Assembly: GCA_018897225.1 (NCBI GenBank)
Contig: JAHILC010000292.1
Span: 1-12,125, forward strand
Reading direction: 5' to 3'
Length of the DNA: 12,125 nt
DNA from: Actinomycetota bacterium
GTDB taxonomy: Bacteria > Actinomycetota > Humimicrobiia > Humimicrobiales > Humimicrobiaceae
Position 1 is the first letter of the stretch, and each line of letters begins with the position of its first letter. Made by a program: the position numbers and the translations under genes. Below the pieces are notes generated by a model that saw nothing but the letters and a program-made list of their open reading frames with translations, was not told the origin of the DNA and did no database searches. Below, piece by piece: positions 6,331 to 12,125 of the stretch.

Positions 6331-7137
6331 TTGGCAAGTATTATATATATAGGCACATCAGGTTATAGTTATGAAGACTGGAAAAACTATTTTTATCCTG
6401 AAGACTTAGATAAAAAAGAATATCTCGGATATTACAGTACAATTTTTAATACAGTAGAGCTGAATTTTACTTACTATTGCTTTCCTAATCCTTATACTTT
6501 TCTTAATTTATCTAAAAAAGTTAAAGAAGGCTTTGTCTTTTCGGTAAAAGCAAACAGTGTTTTTACGCATCAAAGGGAATATTCCAGCGACGACCTTAAA
6601 ACATTTCTTCAATCTTTAAAGCCACTTTCTGATTGCGGCAAACTTGCAAGCATATTGTTTCAATTTCCATACAGCTTTAAAGCTGTCAAGAATAATTTTG
6701 ATTATTTAAAAAGAATTGGTGAAGATTTTAGAGGGTTTGATTCTTGTGTAGAGTTCAGGAATAATTGCTGGACTTACGATAACAAAGCGGTGGATTTGTT
6801 GAGTTCTTGTAATATGGGGTTTTGCAATGTCGATGAACCTCAAATTGAAGGGCTGCTGCCTGCAACAAGCATTAGTACCAGTGGTATAGGTTATTTAAGA
6901 TTTCATGGAAGAAATGGGAAATGTTGGTGGGAGCATGAGAAAGCGTATCAGAGGTATGATTATATGTACAGCCAGGATGAATTACAAGAATGGATCCCTA
7001 GGATTAAGGAAATAAATAATAATACAAAAAAATCTTTTATTTACTTTAATAATCATTATAAGGCCAAAGCTGCAAAATCAGCGCTTATGTTTCTTGATTT
7101 GTTAAAGAGCAGTAATATTGCTACTTCACAAAATTGA
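6331..7137 (+). CDS. DUF72 (YecE-family) protein
   Basis: The 268-residue protein has the conserved marks of the DUF72/YecE family: Y-I-G-T-S-G-Y-S-Y-E-D-W at residues 6-17, V-E-L-N-F-T-Y-Y at 42-49, F-S-V-K-A, L-F-Q-F-P, V-E-F-R-N, and Y-L-R-F-H-G-R-N toward the C-terminus. The family has a TIM-barrel fold and is widespread in bacteria and archaea, but its activity is not established, so no reaction is assigned. E. coli YecE has about 270 residues, so this gene is complete. The start is a TTG at 6331: there is an in-frame stop three codons upstream, and the first conserved motif begins only five codons in. No good ribosome site is visible, only A-rich sequence. It lies 19 bases after thioredoxin and is probably co-transcribed with it. 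Confidence 0.88.
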   Translation: MASIIYIGTSGYSYEDWKNYFYPEDLDKKEYLGYYSTIFNTVELNFTYYCFPNPYTFLNLSKKVKEGFVFSVKANSVFTHQREYSSDDLKTFLQSLKPLSDCGKLASILFQFPYSFKAVKNNFDYLKRIGEDFRGFDSCVEFRNNCWTYDNKAVDLLSSCNMGFCNVDEPQIEGLLPATSISTSGIGYLRFHGRNGKCWWEHEKAYQRYDYMYSQDELQEWIPRIKEINNNTKKSFIYFNNHYKAKAAKSALMFLDLLKSSNIATSQN

Positions 7138-7153
7138 TCTAATTATATAAAAT
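7125..7153 (+). promoter_or_regulatory. Candidate promoter for the ileS operon
   Basis: TTCACA (7125-7130) and TAAAAT (7148-7153) are spaced by 17 bases, at the end of the DUF72 gene. This would give a leader of about 75 bases to ileS. The leader contains only AT hairpins and no T-box signature, so tRNA-Ile sensing is not supported. The score is modest because of base composition. Confidence 0.35.
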
Positions 7154-7234
7154 CTATGAAATGCTTTTTTAAGATTTAAGGTTTTTAAAAAATCCGGCAA
7201 ATTTTAATTGTAAATCAAAAAATAGGCAAGTTTT

Positions 7235-10200
7235 ATGTTTAGAAAAGTTGAAAGCAATGTAAATCTTGTAGAACTTGAAGAAAAAGTTTTAAATTTTTGG
7301 AAAAAGAATAAAATCTTCGAGAAAAGTCTCGTCAAGAATAAAGATTGCCAAAAATTCATTTTTTACGAAGGTCCTCCAACAGCAAACGGAGAGCCAGGTG
7401 TTCACCATGTCCTTTCACGAGTTTTTAAAGATATATTTCCGAGGTACAAGACCATGAAGGGATATAATGTTCCTCGAAAAGCAGGTTGGGACACACATGG
7501 ACTTCCTGTTGAACTTGAAATAGAAAAAAAGCTAGGTATAAATTCAAAGAAAGAAATTGAGAGCATAGGAATTGAGAAGTTCAATAAGCTTTGCAGGGAA
7601 AGTGTCATGAAATATGAGAGCGAGTGGAAGAGATTAACTGAACGCGTTGGCTTCTGGCTAGATATGGAAAACGCTTATTTTACTTTTAAAAATGATTACA
7701 TAGAAACTATATGGTGGATCTTAAAAACAATATGGGACAAGAATTTGCTTTATGAAGATTATAAAATTGTACCCTACTGCCCAAGGTGTGGAACCGCACT
7801 TTCATCACACGAAGTAGCGCTTGGTTATAAGGATACCCAGGATTATTCGACAATAATTAAATTTGCCCTGGCAGATAAGCAAAATACTTATTTTCTGGTA
7901 TGGACCACAACACCCTGGACTTTAATTTCAAATGTTGCGTGCGCGATTAAGGTTGAAGCTACATATGTTGAAGCTGTTTGCAACGGTGAGAATTTAATCT
8001 TAGTTGAGAATTTGTTAAATGAGGTTCTGGGAAGTGGTACTGATTATAAGATTATCCGCAGCTTTAAAGGAAGTGAAATTTTAAATAAGAAATACATTCC
8101 GGTATACAAATATACTGATGATAAAAATGCATTTAAGTTAATTTCAGGTGATTTTGTATCAATAAAAGAAGGGACAGGCATCGTCCATATTGCCCCTGCC
8201 TTTGGCGAGGATGATATGAAGGTAGGCAGAATAAGCAGCCTTCCGGTTGTTCAGATGGTAGATGAGGAAGGAAAGTTTAAATCTGAAGTTAAGAGTTTTA
8301 ACGGTTTGTCAGTAGAAGAAGCAAATCCTAAAATAATTGAAGATCTTAAAAGTCGGAATCTTGTTTTTAAAATAAAAAAATTTGAGCATTCTTATCCCTA
8401 TTGCTGGAGATGCGATAGAAAACTGATATATTACGCAAAAAAGAGCTGGTATATAAAAACTTCTGAAATAAAAGATGATTTAATAAAATCTAATATGGAA
8501 ATTAACTGGTACCCGGAGCATATAAAATCTGGCAGATTTGGGAAATGGCTCGAGAGCAATGTTGACTGGGCTTTAACAAGAGAAAGATACTGGGGTACTC
8601 CACTTCCTATCTGGAGTGATAAAAATGGGCACAAAATCTGTATCGGAAGCGTCCAGGAGCTTAGAGAAAAGTCAATCAATAGTTTTGATAAACTGGATAT
8701 CCACAAGCCCTACGTAGACAAGATAGTCATAAAATGTGATAAATGTGGCGAGTATATGTACCGAACACCCGAGGTTATAGATGTCTGGTTTGATTCGGGT
8801 TCAATGCCTTTTGCGCAATTCCATTATCCTTTTGAAAATAAAGAAATTTTCTTTGATAACTATCCTGCTGATTTTATCTGTGAAGCTATTGATCAGACAA
8901 GAGGATGGTTCTATACAATGCTGGTTATATCAACGCTCTTGTTTAAAAAATCATCTTATAAGAATGTTCTATGTCTGGGCCTGATCAATGATGAATATGG
9001 ACAAAAAATGAGTAAATCAAAAGGTAATGTTGTAGAGCCCTGGAATATCCTTGCAAAACAGGGTGCAGATGCACTAAGGTGGTATTTCTTTACGGTTGTT
9101 TCACCCTGGAATGCAAAGAATTTTTCAGTTAAAGCAATTGATGAAGTAATAAGAAAATTCATTTTGACTTTGTGGAACACTTATTCCTTCTTTGTCATAT
9201 ATGCAAATATAGATAATTTTAATCCTGAGGAGCATGAGATAGCAGTAAAAGACAGGACAGAGATGGACAGGTGGATTATCTCTGAGCTTAATAAAACTGT
9301 TAAGAACGTAACAGAACTAATGAATAATTTTAACGTTACAGATAGCGGCAGGCTTATCGAGAACTTTGTAGATGAACTTTCAAATTGGTATGTCAGAAGG
9401 AGCAGGCGAAGATTTTGGAAGAGTGAGGAAGACAGAGATAAAATAAGCGCATATAAAACTTTGTACGAATGTCTTCTGACAATTTCCAAACTATCTGCGC
9501 CATATATTCCTTTTATGAGCGAAGAAATTTATAAAAATTTAACTGTCAGCCGGGAGTTCGGTCTTGAAAGCGTTCATCTTGAAAACTACCCAGCTGCAGA
9601 TGAAAAATTAATAGATGAAGATCTTAGTTTTAAAATGGATGTTACCAGAAAAATTATAGGACTTGGCAGATCAATAAGAAGCAAAATAAATATTAAAACC
9701 CGCCAGCCTTTACCGGTAGTAAAAGTGTATTTTGAAAAGGATGAAAAAAAGCTGGCAGCTTGCAGGCATTTCAGAGAAGTAATACTTGAAGAACTAAATG
9801 TAAAGGAACTTCTAATAGCTGAAAACCTGGATGACCTGGTATCTTATAAAATTAAGCCAAACTTAAAGTTATTAGGTATAAAATATGGAGCTCTGCTTCC
9901 GAAAATAAAGAATTCACTGGAGCAGGAAAGCAGTTCGCAGGTGGCTATTAAGGTAAGGAATGAAAAAACTGTTAACCTTAGAGTGGAAGGAAAGCAAATA
10001 GAGTTGCTTTGCGAGGAAATACTTGTTGAAGTCCAAAGCCGTGTCGATTATGGTATTGAAAGCGATGGGGAATATACGGTAGGGTTATCAATTAATTTTT
10101 CAAAAGAACTTGCCGAGGAAGGTTTCTGCAGAGAGCTTATTCATCAGATACAAAACCTGAGAAAAGAAGCAGATTTTAAGATTGAAAACACAATAATCAC

Positions 10201-10381
10201 TTCTATTATAGGCAGCAAAAAAGAAGAAGAGACCGTAAAAAAATACAAAGATTTTATAATGAAAGAAACACTTACAAAAAAACTGATTTTTGAATTTGAA
10301 GATAAAATGTTTGTAAAGGAATTAAAAGTTAATGATGCCATAATGAAAATAGGCTTAAAAGTTGTCGGAAGTATAATATAA
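7235..10381 (+). CDS. ileS: Isoleucyl-tRNA synthetase, type 2 (IleRS2), with GVHH active-site motif
   Basis: This class I synthetase charges tRNA-Ile in the cytoplasm. At 1048 residues it has the type 2 size. The catalytic domain starts with G-P-P-T-A-N-G, then the signature reads G55-V-H-H58 where most class I enzymes have H-x-G-H. K591-M-S-K-S595 is intact. The editing domain carries W223-T-T-T-P-W-T. Cysteine pairs 182/185 and 390/393 sit as in Thermus IleRS, where they bind zinc; a further pair is at 501/504. The anticodon-binding region and the long type 2 C-terminal part follow, with no frame break. Type 2 enzymes are tied to low mupirocin sensitivity, and the G-x-H-H variant to very high resistance (see findings). 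The ATG at 7235 has only a weak ribosome site. lspA follows after three bases, and the two genes are probably co-expressed. Confidence 0.97.
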   Translation: MFRKVESNVNLVELEEKVLNFWKKNKIFEKSLVKNKDCQKFIFYEGPPTANGEPGVHHVLSRVFKDIFPRYKTMKGYNVPRKAGWDTHGLPVELEIEKKLGINSKKEIESIGIEKFNKLCRESVMKYESEWKRLTERVGFWLDMENAYFTFKNDYIETIWWILKTIWDKNLLYEDYKIVPYCPRCGTALSSHEVALGYKDTQDYSTIIKFALADKQNTYFLVWTTTPWTLISNVACAIKVEATYVEAVCNGENLILVENLLNEVLGSGTDYKIIRSFKGSEILNKKYIPVYKYTDDKNAFKLISGDFVSIKEGTGIVHIAPAFGEDDMKVGRISSLPVVQMVDEEGKFKSEVKSFNGLSVEEANPKIIEDLKSRNLVFKIKKFEHSYPYCWRCDRKLIYYAKKSWYIKTSEIKDDLIKSNMEINWYPEHIKSGRFGKWLESNVDWALTRERYWGTPLPIWSDKNGHKICIGSVQELREKSINSFDKLDIHKPYVDKIVIKCDKCGEYMYRTPEVIDVWFDSGSMPFAQFHYPFENKEIFFDNYPADFICEAIDQTRGWFYTMLVISTLLFKKSSYKNVLCLGLINDEYGQKMSKSKGNVVEPWNILAKQGADALRWYFFTVVSPWNAKNFSVKAIDEVIRKFILTLWNTYSFFVIYANIDNFNPEEHEIAVKDRTEMDRWIISELNKTVKNVTELMNNFNVTDSGRLIENFVDELSNWYVRRSRRRFWKSEEDRDKISAYKTLYECLLTISKLSAPYIPFMSEEIYKNLTVSREFGLESVHLENYPAADEKLIDEDLSFKMDVTRKIIGLGRSIRSKINIKTRQPLPVVKVYFEKDEKKLAACRHFREVILEELNVKELLIAENLDDLVSYKIKPNLKLLGIKYGALLPKIKNSLEQESSSQVAIKVRNEKTVNLRVEGKQIELLCEEILVEVQSRVDYGIESDGEYTVGLSINFSKELAEEGFCRELIHQIQNLRKEADFKIENTIITSIIGSKKEEETVKKYKDFIMKETLTKKLIFEFEDKMFVKELKVNDAIMKIGLKVVGSII

Positions 10382-10384
10382 ATA

Positions 10385-10870
10385 ATGAAAATAAGAGCTT
10401 CGAATAAATTATTAAATATAATATTTGCAATCAATGCAACTGTTATTTTAGTTCTGGATCAATTAACTAAATATATAATCAACAATTTGCCGCAAAGCGT
10501 GTTTCCCATAGAGGTCATTCCAAACTTTTTCTATATAATAAGGATAACAAACACTGGCGCCGCTTTTGGATTATTCCAGAACAGGACAAAGATTTTCATA
10601 ATCATATCAATAATTGCAATAATACTTATAATTGTCCTAAAGATTAAAATGAACTTAAAAATTGTACTTTACAATATAGGGCTTGGATTTGTGCTGGGCG
10701 GCGCTTTAGGAAATTTAGTTGACAGGATTACCCGAGAAGGGGAAGTTACAGACTTTTTACATGTAGTTTTTTTTGCGGTATTCAATGTAGCTGACAGTTT
10801 TATAGTTATTGGATTTGGTATTATAATACTGGTAATACTAAAGAATTTTTTTAAAAAAGGCGCTGTATAA
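10385..10870 (+). CDS. lspA: Lipoprotein signal peptidase (signal peptidase II)
   Basis: LspA is the inner-membrane aspartyl protease that cuts the signal peptide of prolipoproteins just before the lipid-modified Cys. The 161-residue protein has four hydrophobic segments, D25-Q-L-T-K near the N-terminus, N56-T-G-A-A-F-G, then G-A-L-G-N110-L-V-D-R and V-T-D123-F, and F-N-V-A-D137-S. D123 and D137 correspond by alignment of motifs to the catalytic aspartate pair. The loop between them is 13 residues, shorter than in E. coli (17). Length is normal. The start is three bases after the ileS stop, with no close ribosome site, so translation is probably coupled to ileS. The order ileS-lspA is found in many bacteria. 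The lipoprotein fragment at 1-125 would be a natural substrate. Confidence 0.96.
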   Translation: MKIRASNKLLNIIFAINATVILVLDQLTKYIINNLPQSVFPIEVIPNFFYIIRITNTGAAFGLFQNRTKIFIIISIIAIILIIVLKIKMNLKIVLYNIGLGFVLGGALGNLVDRITREGEVTDFLHVVFFAVFNVADSFIVIGFGIIILVILKNFFKKGAV

Positions 10871-10874
10871 AGAA

Positions 10875-11858
10875 TTGGATAATAACAGTGACGAAGTAAT
10901 AACTTTTACGGTAAATCAAGAATCATCGGGTCAAAGAATTGACAGGTTCTTAGCTTTTCAAATAAAAAACCAATCACGAAGTCATATTCAAAAAGTTATT
11001 GATAGTAAGTACGCCTGCGTAAATGGTAAAATAGTTGCGAAAAACTTTGAACTTTCAACCAGTGATGTTGTGGCAATTAGAAATCTTGGCCATTTGGAAA
11101 TGGCTAAAAAACAAATTAAACCACAAAATATAAGTCTTAATGTTATATTTGAAGATAAATATTTTTTAATCATTTCAAAAACAGCAGGAATTACAGTACA
11201 CCCTGCGCCTGGAAGTTTTGAAAATACGCTGGTAAATGCAATTTTATTTTATCTTAAAAAAAAACCTTCCCGGACATTATATGGCCAAAGGGCAGGAATA
11301 GTTCACAGGCTTGATAAGGATACTTCAGGGTTAATTATAATAGCAAAGAATGACGTAATTGCGGCAAAAATTTCAGAACAGTTTAAATCCCGCACTATTG
11401 AAAAAAAATATACAGCGCTTGTTCTGGGTAATTTTTCTGAAAAAAAAGGAGAAATCAGGCTTCCAATAGGCAGGTCCAGAGTTGATAGAAAAAAAATGGG
11501 TATATCGATTGACAGGGGCAGGGAAGCGGTCACCGATTTTGTGGTTACTGAAGAATTTGAAGGCTGCTCGCTTCTTGATGTTTTCCCTAAAACCGGCAGG
11601 ACTCACCAGATTAGAGTTCATCTCAGCTATATTGATCATCCAATTATTGGAGATAAACAATATGGCAATAAAGAATCTGAAAGAATTGCCCGGTATATAG
11701 GATTAAATAGGCAGTTTCTTCATGCAAGTAAATTAAAATTTCTTCATCCTGAAAATGGAAAAGTAATTGAAATAGAAGACAAGTTAGCTGATGACCTCAA
11801 TAGTGCATTAAATAATTTAAAAGTGAAAAAAGAAAAAATAATTAATAAAAAAAGATAA
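10875..11858 (+). CDS. RluA-family 23S rRNA pseudouridine synthase (RluD-like)
   Basis: The enzyme isomerises selected uridines to pseudouridine, most likely in 23S rRNA. The N-terminus has an S4-type RNA-binding domain (about residues 17-80), with G-Q-R-I-D-R-F-L and, further on, S-R-S-H-I-Q-K-V-I. The catalytic domain has H-R-L-D147-K-D-T-S-G, where D147 is the catalytic aspartate, and K239-T-G-R-T-H-Q-I-R-V-H-L. Length, 327 residues, is normal for RluD (326 in E. coli). The presence of the S4 domain favours an RluD- or RluC-like role over RluA, but the target sites cannot be read from sequence. The start is TTG at 10875, four bases after lspA stops, with no good ribosome site near; the N-terminal match to the family supports it. 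The C-terminus is Lys-rich. Confidence 0.93.
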   Translation: MDNNSDEVITFTVNQESSGQRIDRFLAFQIKNQSRSHIQKVIDSKYACVNGKIVAKNFELSTSDVVAIRNLGHLEMAKKQIKPQNISLNVIFEDKYFLIISKTAGITVHPAPGSFENTLVNAILFYLKKKPSRTLYGQRAGIVHRLDKDTSGLIIIAKNDVIAAKISEQFKSRTIEKKYTALVLGNFSEKKGEIRLPIGRSRVDRKKMGISIDRGREAVTDFVVTEEFEGCSLLDVFPKTGRTHQIRVHLSYIDHPIIGDKQYGNKESERIARYIGLNRQFLHASKLKFLHPENGKVIEIEDKLADDLNSALNNLKVKKEKIINKKR

Positions 11859-11881
11859 AAATATAAAAGGGGATAACTAAA

Positions 11882-12125
11882 ATGGCAAATATAAGGCGGC
11901 TCGTATTAGATGTGTTAAAACCACATTCACCAAATTTGGTAGATTTAGCAACACAGCTTGCTGATATTGAAGGAATTGTTGGAGTGGATATTTCTTTAAT
12001 AGAGATGGATCAAAAAGTTGAAAATGTAAAAATATCCTGCGAAGGTGATGAAATAGATTTTGAAAAAGTTGAGCGGGTTATAATACAAAATGGCGCTTCT
12101 ATCCACAGCCTGGATAAAGTTTCTG
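11882..12125 (+). CDS. Partial gene: DUF211 family protein (first 81 residues)
   Basis: The open frame from ATG 11882 runs off the window after 81 codons. It begins M-A-N-I-R-R-L-V-L-D-V-L-K-P-H and continues with E-G-I-V-G-V-D and I-H-S-L-D-K-V, which fits DUF211, a family of about 95 residues with a ferredoxin-like alpha/beta fold. It is best known from archaea, and its function is unknown; only about 10-20 residues should be missing. AAGGGGA (11867-11873) lies eight bases before the ATG and supports the start. The gene follows the pseudouridine synthase after 23 bases in the same direction, so it may be the last or a middle member of the ileS operon. There is no sign of a separate promoter in that gap. 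Confidence 0.82.
   Translation, partial: MANIRRLVLDVLKPHSPNLVDLATQLADIEGIVGVDISLIEMDQKVENVKISCEGDEIDFEKVERVIIQNGASIHSLDKVS

Noticed and set aside
5833..6337. Long minus-strand frames across thioredoxin
   Set aside because: They are antisense to a certain gene, have no recognisable motif and no credible ribosome site, and are explained by base composition.
7154..7234. T-box or other riboswitch leader before ileS
   Set aside because: The gap is only 97 bases and has no T-box sequence or GC-bearing stems; only weak A/T hairpins can be drawn.
1..12125. Mobile element, CRISPR array, tRNA or rRNA
   Set aside because: No transposase or integrase frames, no direct repeat arrays, and no tRNA-like or rRNA-like sequences were seen on either strand.

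Overview
The window is AT-rich bacterial DNA carrying almost nothing but conserved housekeeping and cell-envelope genes. UppP, LspA and an N-terminal lipoprotein fragment show that the organism makes peptidoglycan-type lipid carriers and lipoproteins, so it is a bacterium. Strong AT bias, several TTG starts, a type 2 IleRS, short-form RmlA and a DUF211 protein (a family best known from archaea) suggest an anaerobic or subsurface lineage, for example a low-GC uncultured Actinomycetota, Atribacterota or Firmicutes-like group. That placement is a weak inference; no marker here fixes the phylum.

Layout. Positions 1-125 (minus) hold the 5' end of a lipoprotein gene that runs off the window. It is divergent from a plus-strand run at 289-5594: a DUF948 membrane/coiled-coil protein, a YtxH-family protein, the TldD/TldE (PmbA) protease pair, the undecaprenyl-diphosphatase UppP, and a short glucose-1-phosphate thymidylyltransferase. 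Gaps are short (4 to 36 bases), which fits one operon or a few overlapping transcripts. A small minus-strand zinc-ribbon gene (5583-5792) converges on it and overlaps the thymidylyltransferase gene by 12 bases.

After a 192-base divergent promoter region, thioredoxin (true start probably 5985, not 5961) and a DUF72 protein follow. A 97-base gap then leads to ileS-lspA-rluA-family-DUF211 (7235 to the window end), packed with 3-, 4- and 23-base gaps. The ileS-lspA-rluD-like order is common in bacteria; the DUF211 gene at its end is less usual.

Functionally, UppP recycles the lipid carrier for wall and surface polysaccharide, RmlA makes dTDP-glucose for surface sugars, and LspA matures lipoproteins such as the one at the left edge. 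TldD/TldE trims unfolded or modified peptides. IleRS and the pseudouridine synthase serve translation. I saw no mobile element, CRISPR array, tRNA, rRNA or defence cassette. The most notable signal is the IleRS class I signature, which reads G-V-H-H instead of H-x-G-H, a swap tied to mupirocin hyper-resistance in a subset of type 2 enzymes. The small zinc-ribbon gene and the DUF211 gene are the next most interesting items. I found no convincing wholly new system.
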